This document shows positions 24,553 to 37,639 of a stretch of DNA of 64,000 bases, piece after piece. The notes below the pieces were generated by a model. That model was not told the origin of the DNA. It saw nothing but the letters and a program-made list of their open reading frames with translations, and ran no database searches. The stretch is from Atopsyche davidsoni. Its lineage: Eukaryota > Arthropoda > Insecta > Trichoptera > Hydrobiosidae. The DNA is taken from positions 9,400,001 through 9,464,000 of the forward strand of contig JAILWY010000009.1 of NCBI GenBank assembly GCA_022113835.1. Direction: 5' to 3'. Positions within the stretch are counted from its first letter, which is position 1. The number at the start of each line of letters is the position of its first letter. The position numbers and the translations under genes are program-made.

Positions 24553-25220
24553 GTTGTGGAAATATTAAAGCCTGCGTATATTGAAAACGAGGCCTAGACG
24601 CGTTTAAATTCCACTGCTTTGAATGGTGCAAATTTTTGCGTTGGATACGCTGCAAACGACTTTGTAAAGTGCGAACGAACTCGAACGCGATCCTGTAACG
24701 TGCAGTTATTGGAAGAAATATCAAATACTGTTGTGAAATACGATGCGTCATCCCCAGTGACTAATATGTACTATACATGCCCGAATTGAAGATATAGAAT
24801 TGTTACCCTCGATAGAACGAAATAGTTGTTTACATTTTGTGTGCGCGGGGACACCTGTGGATCGAGGGAGCGAGTAGGGAGAACTTGCATCTCTTGCACT
24901 CATTAGCCCAGACGCACTAGTGATACTCGTGTTAATTGTGACAATAAAATTATCGCCGATGACGAAATGTTTAGTTTCTTTTCAGTTTGATCGTCACGAC
25001 CGTTGAGTCAGTTGCTTTCTAATGTCACTATGTGTATTTTTTATATATCGGTGAACAAGACCAAAAATATCAGTGTAATTGAGTGGTATCGGACATTTAC
25101 AACGTGTGATTGACATTAACAAAGTAAAAAATACCGTGAAATATAAAAGTCATCGTAAATTATAATTTGGCACAATATAATACGTTCGTGTATTTTACAT
25201 GTGACAATTTGTATTTATAG

Positions 25221-25235
25221 ATGGTGTTGGCGTGA
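25221..25235 (+). other. minimal upstream ORF
   Basis: ATG GTG TTG GCG TGA, ending 14 nt before the main ATG. It follows directly on TTTATAG, which resembles a splice acceptor, so it may begin the coding exon. If present in the mRNA it could lower translation of the main frame. It matters only if the leader is transcribed as drawn. Confidence 0.35.
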
Positions 25236-25249
25236 CATTTAAATTCAAA

Positions 25250-25883
25250 ATGAAGACAATTCACTTGTGGGGCATATTGATACTGTTCCTCGGATGTCTG
25301 TCTCTTGGGGATCTTCACCAAAATGAGCGAACGCATATCAAAGGCCGCGTACGCAAGAGAAACTCCAGAAACTTCTCGTTTAGACCCCACAACCTGTCGT
25401 TCCCGATGTGTCCATTCAACACAACCATAATAGACAACACAGAAATTCTATTAGCGACAATCGAAGCATCTAAATTCATCTTTACTGGAAAAGTATTGAG
25501 TTTGACTCATTCCCCGCGCGGTATCTACCTGGGAAACAAGAAAGATCGACACATTTACAAGATATTCATTCGGCGTGTGTTAAAAGGCGATATAAATGAA
25601 TTGAATCACGATGTTCATTTTGAAGCAAACACCAAGAAGAACTTTAATGGCGCCACTGTGTATGTCGCGAGAGATAGACCCGAAGGAGAGAATTGTGAGC
25701 CGTCTCCGAGGGTTCGGTACTCAGCGATATTTTTGGCTGAACGCGACGAAGATGACAGATCTGATGATGAAGAAATGGCGCATATGGAGGAGCATCGACC
25801 TCGACCCGGGAATCTGAGGCTAGTGGTGGACCCGGTGCCCTTGTCGCTATACCATCTGGATAGAGTTAATGCTGCTGTCAAAG
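25250..25883 (+). CDS. agrin-like protein, first coding exon (N-terminal agrin domain), partial
   Basis: This is the 5' coding exon of a secreted, probably extracellular-matrix protein. The ATG at 25250 has an AAA immediately 5'. It is the first in-frame ATG after an in-frame TGA at 25202-25204; a GTG at 25232 also lies in frame but is not needed. Residues 1-20 form a signal peptide (hydrophobic core WGILILFLGCLSL). Residues 31-40 are a basic linker. N-glycosylation sequons lie at N41, N48 and N57. Residues about 54-162 resemble the agrin NtA (TIMP-like, laminin-binding) domain: Cys54, FIFTGKVLSL, YKIFIRRVLKGD, Cys149, SAIFLAERDE. Residues about 163-183 are an acidic insert, followed by LVVDPVPLSLYHLDRV, matching the end of NtA. 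The exon stops after codon position 1 at AAAG|GTAAGA. Later agrin domains are not in the window. The agrin assignment comes from memory of the family and is moderately sure; that the exon is real is more certain. Confidence 0.75.
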
Positions 25884-25889
25884 GTAAGA
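25884..25889 (+). other. 5' splice donor of the agrin-like exon 1
   Basis: AAG|GTAAGA matches the consensus donor. The frame beyond it runs only four more codons to a stop, as expected for intron sequence. Confidence 0.75.
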
Positions 25890-28800
25890 TACCTTGAAAA
25901 TTTTTCAATGAATACTCATTTCTTCAGAAATGATTAGAAATTCTAATATTATTTTAAAAATTCAGTGTATTCAATATAGTTTTAAAATATTTATGATAAA
26001 TAAGCCAAATTATGAATTTAAGAACAGAGATAATTTGCTTTAAATAAATTTGAAATCGAGATCATAAGTAATCGTTTTAAAGGTTTTGGTAAAGTAATTG
26101 TCACCTTTCCCAAATATTGACTTATTATCGCCATCGCAATAAAAAACTCAAATTCCAAACAACTCAACTAAATAATATTAGAGAATGAGCGATTTAATAC
26201 AAGTGTGTGTGATAATAGTGTGAAAATATCCTAACTTTTGTGGGTGATATATAGTATTTGAATATTGAAAATTAAATCCCAATACACTATAAAAGCAAGT
26301 ATATCAAATTATAATGTCAACAATAGGGAACAATATTTTTAACTTGAAACGTTCATGCTTTGTTATTACTAAAGTGCACCTTCAGGAATGCCTGAAAAAG
26401 ATTTAATCGTATCAGATTTAATAAGTTTTAGGCACTTAATATGTTGAGAAGGCACCCTTCCTCATTAATTTTTAATATGCATGACTGAGTAAAATAACTC
26501 CCTTCAAAGTTCAAAACTAAATATTAATGTTCCAAGAATTAACTTACCGACTCGCAAGGTTGCTGCGGATATTGTAGAAAATGCCTTGTACTCCTTGGGC
26601 GAGCCACCATGTGAGAAATATTAAATTATTCCTTCACAAAGGGTCCATTATATGCCAGAGCGCTTTTAAGAGCGAGGTATTAATATGACATTTATAATAT
26701 TATAATACGCGTACTTTTACAACTTTTCAGTTATTTTACTTATAAAAATAAACTTGTCTTTATCGTGTTATTTAAATTACACATAACTAAATAATCTTCA
26801 AAAATTATTATTTTTAATTGATACCAATTTAATGAGATAAATTTTCAACACCATAATATCATTAAGATTCTTCACGCTAGTTTTTAATGTATAATTACAA
26901 GATATACATTTTTCTGCATTTATAGCTTCACAGCGTCAACTGCCGAATGAAGTGCTTGTTAATTTTTTCAAACGACTTTTTAAATTGCATTATCGAAAAA
27001 CTTTAAGTAATCAACAAGGTAGTGTAATGTACACAGAATAAACGTAAGTAAGCGAATATTAGTTTAAACTCTCCTTGGTTTTTCTTTAATTGTAGATGCA
27101 ATATTAGGATCTCCCTTATAGTTTTTTACTATTTGCATTTTCAGAAACTTGCAACAACAGTAACTTCACTACTTCTGCATAAAAACCATAAAAAAATAAA
27201 AGATATAAAATTATTGTAAAAATAAGCTTTGAAAGTATTTCATTTTATACAACTATACATTTTAATATCTATAAACAGTTATCATCAGATATGCAAATTC
27301 ATGTCGGTAGTATAAAAGTTGTTATATTTTGAGTAATAGCTTTTTTTTTAATAGTTGGTAATATATCAACTAAATTCTTCTAAATGTGCGCATAGTGAAA
27401 ATTATTTTAATTATCTTGCAAATATAACTAAGAACTCCTTCATATTTTCCGGCTTGCAAATTTTGTAGCAATTTCGAGTTGATTTCTTGTTGCAGTAAAA
27501 GTGTTTTAATGTTTCTGCAGCTATCACTTTGCCACATAGATGTAAATTATTTCACCGGAACAGCTGAAAATATTTCACAATTTATCATCTATTTTATCTG
27601 CCAGGTGCCATACTGTTCATGGTTTTGTCGAGTATCGACGTGGCAACAGAAATGCTGGATAGTGCTTTTCCTGGAAGCTCGCGAGCTTACGCTGCCTTCT
27701 CATCTTTACAAGCAATAACGCTAGTTGGCTTCTATAGACTCAGTCGTTAAATCAATATAATGCAATAGATTGATTTACTTTACATAGTTGTATGCTGTCT
27801 CTACTAAGTGTGCAAATTTCCTGTCTACATTGGCATGTCTAATAGAATAATACCCGTAGAAGCTTCGTATTGAATTTGCACTGCTTGATTTGCTGTTTGT
27901 GTAGGTGAGAGTTTTTGCGGACACTATGGTAATTTATTGAAGGTTTTAAAATAAAAATCAATCTCTAGGTTTTAAGAGATTGTTTTTAAGATTTCAGATA
28001 TTTGCAAGAGTCATGCCATACTAAAGTAAGATGGTCACCAACCTGATCGAGTTGGTTTTGAAAGAGGGTTTTGGATTTTAAATGTCCAATTACACCCATC
28101 ATTAGTATGCTCGCAGATTTGTTGGTCTCATTAAAAAGTCTCTGATCCTTGCAACCGATGTGGCCGTGTCCCTGACAGATGACGGCGAGGTCTGAGATGC
28201 GGGCAGAGCCTCCATGCAAATCCCTCCCCGGCGGACGGGCTCAAAGCGCCGCCGAATGCGCCGTGAAATGCTGTGTGACCGATATCTCGTAACGAAGCAC
28301 GGGAATCATTTTATCGAAACAATTCTATCCTATAGTTAGATGTGATTAAGGGGTTTGATTTAGTGCAGGGGTTGATTATCGACACGCCGTGCGTATCGGA
28401 AATTCAGCTTTCAGCATTCATTGCATCACACTATAAGTGGAGACTGGGTATTGTATACTTTTCTTTTGATTTTTTTTTTTATATTTTTGCAGGTGAATTA
28501 GTACTTTTTCAAACCAGCAAACTTTGCCTTAATAAGGTTTTCTCCGTAGAGGAGCTCGGGTGGCTAAAGAGTTTCCAAGAAATGCACCAAAAATTGATAG
28601 TTAGATTTGAAATGGTGTTTTATAAAATTATTTTTAAAGAGTATTCGTATTTATTAACACTTTAGTACCAAATAATAATATGTCATTAAGCAATAGTATA
28701 ATTATTTATTCTACTTCTATTTAAACACCTTGTTATGTGGGTTAAATATAATATATTGATGATACTCACAATTAGCTAATTAGTAAAACTTCTAAATATG

Positions 28801-29074
28801 TACTATATTTTTTTAATGAGAATTGATAACATTTATCTATGTTCAATTAGTTTATTAACAATTATTCTATTTTTTTATCGATTGACCTATTACCATGAGC
28901 TTAATTTGATAACTAACTTTATACTCGCTATGATGTAAAAAAAACATTTTCTCGAATTGTCACAATTTTTACGTTACTATCTTATTTTTTTTACACGTTG
29001 AAATATGTCATAAGAGATAACATAGAAAAAACTTTTGTCTTGTTAATAGGGAATTCTAGTAATTTCGGTTTAGT

Positions 29075-29290
29075 GTGGATTCCAGTCCAGCCAGAGTGCA
29101 TGCCCACCCTCGCGCCTGGCACGGCGCTGTGCACATGCAGAGAGGAGCACACGGGAATAATTAAATGCGTTATGAGCCGGGGCTGACTCACTTTGAATGA
29201 TTCACGATCTGAAGCGGCGCATTGTCATCCCCGGGGCCCGGCGCTTGTGTAATCCCCACCCCCACGCCAACCCCCGACTGATTATTCTAG
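29075..29290. promoter_or_regulatory. GC-rich island in the intron
   Basis: A sharply GC-rich block containing CCCCGGGGCCCGGCGC and a C-rich run, followed by ACAGCTGT (E-box palindrome) near 29325. Frames on both strands are open in its first half. It could be an enhancer-like block or part of an exon. Confidence 0.25.
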
Positions 29291-32200
29291 CCCCACTAAT
29301 ACACATTTGATTTGCAGTGATGACAGCTGTCTTGATGCAATCTGAAAGTTTAATGGCATTGTTGTCAAACGATTGTTTTGTTTGATTATATTTAAAAAAA
29401 ATTAAGCACTAAAATAAAAACATAGATTTTGAGCACTCACTGTTTTATAAAAATAATTGCAGTTTTGCTATTTATTGATGACGATAACTAGCTATATTTA
29501 ATTAATCTTAATATATATATATATATTTACATGAAACAATATGTTCGTTTACGACGGTAAGCTTAAATCAAAAAAAAAAACGAATATATATACGACTATA
29601 TATCGAAAATATTACTAAAACTAGCTAAATAGAAATCTACAAATAGATTTCCGTATATTCGTTTATAAAAGTAAATAGAGTTAAAGATGGACTTGTAACC
29701 TAGAAGTGATCTTGAAGAAAGAAATAATTTTATGTTTTAGAAATTGAACAATATGTATGTACAAAGTAAGTACTATAAAATTCAGAAAAAAATATAAACT
29801 GTATAATCAGATATTTAGTTATGATCAAATCCAATCTCATCAAGTGGATGCTTGTCTACTTAATATTTTAAGTACATATATGTAATATTATACTCTGCCA
29901 ACAACTTAATCCAGCGATGAGTTCTCAATAAACATTTACAATGGTGTTGATCTTAATCATACAAAAACCTCATTCGTTTTAGAAATTAATGCGACAACGC
30001 ATATGCAAGAAAAAACCTTTAGTTTATAACAAAACCAACTAACTATTCGTCAAAATCAACAGCACGCATTGCTTCCGTGACAACTTTTTTGACCAGCTAT
30101 TAAGTCTCTCGCAATACGTTTGCTGTGTCGATTGTCTTTTTTGTGTGTATTTTAATTAATTTAATTTCTTAATAATCAAACACAATAATAGCGAAATTTT
30201 GCGTAAGTTTTCAAAATAAATTACGAATATATATTATGGTACTTGAAATGTTGTTAGTGTAAAACCGTCCATTAAGATAATAACAGCATCATTATAGCGA
30301 CTCATTATGCTTGAAAAGTTCATTACCAGGTATTTATATTTATCCTTAATTACTTCAAGTTTGCGTTTGGTAGTAGCAATAATACCGCATTTACATATTT
30401 GTTAATAATTTATGAGAACATGCAAGATTGAAACATCACCGTAGTAAAACTTCAGATAACACTCAGCCAGCTTTTGCAATATTGAGAGCAAATGTAGTGT
30501 CAGTTATTACAGGAACGTTTTAATCTGAAAGTAAAGCTGGCGGTATGTTTAACGGGAGCTTTAAATCCCTCGCCTGATCTGTTCACGTCGACAACGTCGC
30601 GAGTAAATAACGAAATCGTTATGGTTATTTTAACGGCGGCAACGCACAGTAATCCGTGCCAGTACCTGTCGTTACAGCCAGGGCAAGTAAACATCGAGCT
30701 AAGGTTACCAAACATTTATTCAAAATCATAAATTATTTTAAACGATACCACTTATTGTTAAAAAATGATTTTCGGTTATTTAAAATAATTTATTTGTCAT
30801 GAATTTTCAAAATATTTATTTATCTCAGTATTATCTGATTATTATCATGTGCACAAATATATAAGTATAAAAAAAAATAGTAATTAAAACATCCATTCGT
30901 ATCAAAGAGCTCGGGGTTCGAACGTAGAAGGTTTATTAAAAAAACTGAATCAACTGAAAATACAACTTTCAGTGTAAATTATTGTATAAATTTAAAAAAA
31001 ATTACATGTTTGTTACAATATTCAAATTTATTTCTTTTTGTAAGTAAAAAAATAATTAGTTTAAGCATAGTGTCGAATCTCGAAACATTTATTGTAAATA
31101 TTCTCCACGGCTTTGTACGGAGTTGAGGAAAGCGCAATGATCGATGCGTTTGGATATTTTATTGCAGATGGATGCAGGGTGAGTTAATGTCTCTATTCTC
31201 TGGAAATAATATACTAATGATAGACTATCAGTGTTATGTGCATTTTGCCATAAAGCTTAGAAATTCGTTTTTGAAACTTGCAATCTTAGAGGACCAGGAA
31301 GAAAGTATTTCATCACTAACAACTAAGTTATCGACCGAGTAATCAACCGTTGCATATTTCTACCCTAAGAGATAATATTTAATTGGTGTAAAGAGTATAT
31401 GTAATAACGTTGAATGTTTTCTGGCTATATTTACAAAGTACAACCAATAAAAAATATCTGACAACTATTGTTTGATAAAAAAAAACAAATTTATTAGTGG
31501 TGGTTGTTTATGCATTATTTTTTTTTAAATTTTTAATAAAAAATGATATCCACAAACGAACTAATAATTATTCTCCACGGTGAATTGAGTATACAGTATT
31601 GACTATAAAGTGAAGGCTTTGTTTCCTTTTATTTGTATAAAAAAGTTATGCTTCATGGACACCCTAACAATCAAGAATACTTCTGGTAATACAGGGAAGG
31701 ATAATATCTCGGTGCAGCTTAATGTTTGTTCAAAAAACATAGCGTGTGTCACGTACTTTTATTTAAAGAGGTTATTTACATAAATATTACTGAAATATCT
31801 TATTCAAATGTTGTCTCGCGTTTTAGTCTACCAATCATAATTTCTTTTTGCTTCTATTGCGTGTTTACTTGCATCATAGCCATGAAAACCTCTTTAAGAA
31901 AAAAAACGTTTACCTAAACTCCAAAATTTGTGCATATATATATATATATATGAATACATATATATTATTTATAAAATCTTATATGCGGATCGGAATTCCT
32001 CACATTTCAAGGCTTACAAAAAGGATTCGCTATGCACCAAGAGTTCATCATTGAGTATTGAAGTTATAAAATTAGTTCTGTATCCAAACCGATTCAAATA
32101 ATTATGTCTTTATCTGTTTATTATGTTTATATGTTTATTGTTCAGACTCTAAGAAGCGTACTGAAGCCCCTTGTAAAATTACCAGACTCGCATCTGAAAA

Positions 32201-32999
32201 CCGCATCTGTTCATAATTAATGCATATTCATAAAATGCCTTGAATTTTTTTAGTAGTGTGCTGCAGCCGTGTGCGATGTACGAAATTTACAAAATAACAT
32301 GTTAGTTCAGGTGCACGGAGAGATTTATAAAGTAGTTGTTTAAGACTCCATTTTCGGCGCTATTCATGTGGAATCTCGTAATTAATTAAGATAGCAAATC
32401 TGATCCGTGTAATTTGAGGTCCCGCGGCCTGCGCACAAGCAATCTCTGTGCAATGAATAATTAAAACGTTCGCGCATACGCTTGCAGAGTTATGCGACTG
32501 GTCAGGCTGCACTGCGCCGTCCTCGAAGTGTTAACTCACCGTGAATCGAAGGCTTTTGGACAGATTATTTATTCATTAAAGTGCAATCTTAATAAAAACA
32601 TAAAAAAACTAGAATTCTTTAGGAAATGTAATTTTTCCTTTCCTAGAAAGAAAGAAAGTAACGTATTTTTTTTCATGTACACATATATGTACATACTACA
32701 TATACTTACATACAAAGTAATTGAAATGTAAAATAATATTTAAGTGCTTTTGAATATCTCAATATGATACAAGAAGCACTCCCATGCGGGTAATATCGAT
32801 GTTTGGTTCATTTATTAAAAGTCAAGCTTTATCATGCATGAAATACTTTTTCTAAAGTTTTAATATTTCAAATCAATTTTTAATACCAATGAACAAAAAG
32901 TATTATTTAAATTAGAGGCAACAGCAATTGAAACTTTTTTACAAGCAAAAAATCTCAACATAGAATAAATGCAGCGCACAGAGACAGCTGCATTTTATG

Positions 33000-33400
33000 T
33001 GATATTAAATATGGGCGTAAAGCTCTCAGCGCGGTATGGAGATGTACAACAGCGCTGCACACACGCCATCATTTGCAGCTTTTCAGTAACGAGAACACTG
33101 ACACTTGAACTACTCGAATCGATTTAAGAAGCAATTGTGACGTCACATGTCACGCACGCTGATAGATTTAGTTGCCTGCCAAGTAAACACAATAAATTAT
33201 TCAGTGCCGTGGCAAGCGTCACCCCAGCAGTGTTCCACACACAAGCACTCCGCATCCATCACGCGCCCCGTCTCATTCATATTATTGATGTAACGCCACC
33301 CGCGGGATCACAGACCGCTAATTTGCTCGGGCCGTACGTCGGGGCCTGGATTATCCGGGTAATATGAATGCCACGAACACCGCACACGATCCGATTGAAA
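33000..33400. promoter_or_regulatory. extended GC-richer island with homeodomain-type motifs
   Basis: About 400 bp of intermediate to high GC, including GTAAACA (forkhead-type), TGACGTCA (CRE-type, near 33139), GGATTATCC (Otx/Bicoid-type) and several TAAT cores. The 76-codon frame at 33137-33367 has no domain. Motif density suggests a cis-regulatory block, by inference. Confidence 0.3.
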
Positions 33401-34163
33401 GCAACTCATCTGCATAAAATCTTCGAGAGTAGAACAAGCCCGCGCTAATATACACGGAAAGTTAATAGTTTGTTGTGTTTAATTGAATTGCTAAAAGTCA
33501 CACGTCAAATTTATGCGATGTTATTTAAATTAATTTATTCGACTACAATGAATTGCTAATACTGATTAAATGCGTGTTTTTGTGGATTTTAAGTGTGACT
33601 GTAAATTGTCTTTCTACAATTAGTGTATATTGTAGCTTCTATATATCGGAACATGATATTGAAAAAGTAATACAAGCTAAATGAGAACAATGAGTAATAT
33701 CGTTTTGTCAATTATGAATTCGTGTTATTTTATTTAAGGTAGAATATATTCAATGTCATACTTTGTTTAATATTTTTTCCGTTCTCCATTATTATAATAT
33801 AACTATTTTGGTTATTAATAAATATTTGCAAAAAATATTCGCACAATGATTGCATTTTTTATTGTTACAAATTAACTTTTGTGATTGCAACCAAAGAGCA
33901 TGAACTTTTCTCTATTTTAAAAACAAACATTAGCACTATTAATTAGCATTTAACAAATATTAAAAAATATATATATTTTATACGATATTCTTCGGTGATT
34001 CATGTTATTTGTCATGGTGTTGCGTAATTTTGTTGATGACATATCGCTGTCTCAGTTTGATAACTAACAATTTGATTCTGAATGAAACATATTTAAATGT
34101 TTAGTGGCAGTAATATTTTGAAATTTTACGAGCCTTAGTAACCGTGATCGTGTTGAATTTCGA

Positions 34164-34540
34164 TTGGGTAGTAGTATTGCTTCCATTCCATCAATAGACC
34201 GACCTCGCGTGGACTATAAAATATTTCCAATCACTCAAAAAGTGTTTATTCACGAGACGTTCACGACCACCGAACCGGCAAAAAGAGGAAGGACGAAATG
34301 CATGGCGGCTGGTCGGGCTGGTGCAGAAAGCATCTTTATGGCGGGCACTTGAACTCTCGCTGGCATCGACCATCGCTCACGGAGAACCAATTTTCCATCT
34401 TCAGCCAAAAAAGCTATTAGAGACACAATGGAAACTGTTACGCCAAATAAGTGGTTGCATTGTTCGCTGAAGGACCCCCGACCTGGCGGGAACACCTCCT
34501 TGGGTACTCTCATGAACCCAGAGGGACGTATGCTGATTTT
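34164..34540 (-). repeat. coding-like dispersed repeat, copy 2
   Basis: A minus-strand frame (34250-34513, 87 codons, no internal stop) includes SEQCNHLFGVTVSIVSLIAFLAEDG and further on RERWSMP. It is related to copy 1 at 23361-23576 at the amino-acid level, with synonymous differences. It has a hydrophobic segment and ends in VVVNVS and a stop. Two copies 11 kb apart on the same strand, one in the presumed intron, argue for a mobile or segmentally copied sequence, not a host exon. The element type is not recognised. Confidence 0.4.
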
Positions 34541-37500
34541 GGAATTCCATTTTGTATAAGTTCGGAGAATTTTATGATAAATTAAAACAATGTTTTACAT
34601 TTATAATTTTATGGTGTACATGTTAGTAATGTCACTTTTAAAATGTGTTCATTGAACAAAAAATAGTTTATAAATTGATAATTTTAATAACTCGCTACAT
34701 GTATGAAAACGAAATTAAACGATACCGATATCATAATATTTACCTTGTGTACCAAATTTGCTTATATCATCAAATATGTGTAGATTTTTTACAAACAAAC
34801 TGAGATAAAACAAAATAATATTTTTTTATGTATCATACTGTTGTGCTGGCAAATAAAAGTATTATCTTTATGGTCTTATTGATAATAAAAATATAATTGA
34901 TCAGCATAGATAGTTAATTTATAAAACACTACGCTGAAAAAAATAAAAAGCTTAATCAAATTTCATGTTTTTTTTATTCGAAAGCTTTATATTAAAAATT
35001 TTATCAAATCATATAAACTCGATAGATTTTTTTCAGCAAAAATAAAAACCAATCAATGTGTTATAACAGCTTTGTGACTTCCAATTACGATTTTTTTCTT
35101 CAATTTATATAGCACATATCCATGTATTCCTGTTTATTGTATCAATACTCATTTATTTTCATGGCAAGCATGATAAAAACAAGCTGTATTGTATTTGAAA
35201 TAGTCAAATCCAAAACAAAATATTATACCCATTGTTCATTTTTATAATCCCGTCCTTTTACAAAATATATACGATACGTCACGATATACTTGTAGCTACC
35301 TATTTCCCCTAAGCGATCGATGCGACTTTATGAAATCGTCTTGTTTTCAATTTGGCGATATAATATTGCCCTCTACATAAAATACGAGAGTGTGAAAGCG
35401 GGTCGGCTCTCGCCGGACCCCACGGGTCGAGGTATGAAATACTGACCCCAGGAGCATAAATCACTCGCTCGCAAACATTGATGGCTCGCCGACTCGGCTC
35501 GGAAAACAATGCTCGCATGTCGTGTCCTTGTCTCCGCGTGTTATCGTGGCATTCGAAAAAAATGAAGTAAAATATCTGGCGAAGCGGTGGTGTAGAATCT
35601 GATGTACTCTTTTTTGTATGGGACTTTTTTGATTGAGTTGTCGTATGTAAGCTTTTGATTTCGTTTTTGATCAATTGATGTTTTTATTAGTATAGAATTA
35701 TTTTATTCAACTTAAAATTTTTAATTTAAATTAAAACTCTGACATTCCATTTTTACGCTTTATAGTAAAACCATATACGAAAGAAGTGCATCTTATTTTA
35801 ATATTTTTTATATGTCTACTTTGCACTTTTATTCAATCAAAGTTTTAATTAAAATAAAAAATACAGTTTTTTAAAATATACACTAAAAAACCTAATAGAT
35901 TTAGAATCGATATCTCAGTTTTGTTAGTTTAAGTTATAGAAATTATTTTTTTTCATGTTTTGAAATGTAGTTTTCCTTGATATTCTGTGAAGTTGTTAAT
36001 TTATTTATCTCATTACACACCCATCAGCTTGGTAAATAGATTACACAATCAACCCTCCTTGTGCTTTAGAGCTTAATAGATTGACTAATGATATCTGTCA
36101 GATAATGAAATGATAAGTCACCGTTTACTAAAACAACACTAAAACTTCCAACTGACTTGTGAAATTAATTGCTACCGTCACATCGTAGGAGGAAGAATAG
36201 TCTTCAGTATTAAATTGTTCGTATATACAATATAACACATAAAAAGCAAGCGTAATTAATAATAATATTACCAGGTGCTAAAATTAAAATTCAGAAAAAC
36301 CTTTTTAAACACAAATGTTTAAACCCACATAGTTTTTTGATAAATTAATAACATAAAGACTTGCAATGTTTTTAAAGTGATTTTAATATTCGTTATTTTA
36401 TATTTTAATAGTAAAGAAAAATATGCATTGCTAAAACACTTAGCCAGGTATATAAATAGATTGAATGTATTCATTAAAATTATATATTGGACATAAAATG
36501 AAAACAAATTTTAAAACTTTATACGCATTTGGCACGAAATTAATTATAAAACGCATGCTTATACATATTCTGGCTATAACTAGTATTTATAAATATAAAT
36601 TGTTATTGAGGCTACTAAAGTATAGCATTGATACAATTTTTGGCTATTTTTCAATTATAGAAGAAAGATCTCTTTATACCATTTTGCTGTTTATAGATTT
36701 ATAAAATGAAGCATTATAAAATAATCAATATGCATCGACAGAATCAAAAGATCCTACAAACATGTAAAAAATTATAAAACATGTATAAAAAGGAATTGCT
36801 TACATTAGTAAAAAAAATAGAATATATCAAATTAACCCTTAGTAGTTGAGTCTTATGTTTTACTGGTCTCTTTTTTAAAAACAAAATTACGATAGTTAAA
36901 TTTACAACTAAGTGTGTTCAAAGTTTATTACGTTTGTTCTGTACCGTGGTGTGGGAGTTTCTCGAACTTGCATCAAAGTAGAATCAGTTAGGTAAACTAC
37001 TGGCTATGTTAAGTCGTATTGAATTTCCTAAGTCGTATTTATCTACCAGGTGAGGAATTCACTACAGGCTATTTAATTTGACAATAGCTACTTACGTACA
37101 TGCCGCATCTCTACTGTAAATATTCGTAAATCGCACCTCGGGTAATGCCTGCCAGCCCCATATTAGCAATGTTGATGATCAATTCATTTTCTAATACTTT
37201 AATTTTTAATTTGCTTCACATGATCTATTGGTCTTTGTGAAAGTTGATACATTAAATTTCTTATCAATTCAAAATATTAACAACTCGATCGATTATAAAA
37301 TATGTAGTTTTTTTATGCTATCACGCTTCATTTAAAATTACTACAAGGACTTGCAAACATTTTTTAAAGTATATAATTATTACACATTATACTTTTTTCG
37401 ATAACAACTTTAGTACGGAAGTCAAAAGGTCAAAAGATCAATGAAGTTTTGACGCGGTATATAGCCCAAGTATATATTATATGTTATAACATTTTTTTAA

Positions 37501-37639
37501 ATAATTATTTTATATGAAAGACATAACTGAGTTTTTTTTTACAGATTAAACAATTTGATAATATATTCTTTTAAAATAAAATAGTGATAAGTAAAATAAG
37601 TGTGAAAACATATCGAAAGATTAATTTAATATTATAATA

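Larger units (their letters stand above)
25890..34163. other. first part of a long intron (or downstream DNA)
   Basis: No agrin-type exon is convincing. GC-richer blocks lie at about 28130-28310, 29075-29290, 30515-30700, 32400-32545 and 33000-33400. A + strand frame at 28342-28665 crosses an excellent acceptor-like tract ending at 28492 but has no recognisable domain. At 29074 another acceptor-like site opens a phase-matching, Cys-containing frame that lacks a donor. Short AT runs lie at 29511-29527 and 31934-31951. Confidence 0.5.

Noticed and set aside
25615..25908. 97-codon minus frame and 68-codon plus frame inside the agrin-like exon
   Set aside because: Shadows of the real reading frame.
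30905..30930. GGTTCGAAC word resembling a tRNA T-loop (B box)
   Set aside because: No matching A box, acceptor stem or cloverleaf around it. The same holds for GGTTCGAAT near 44805.
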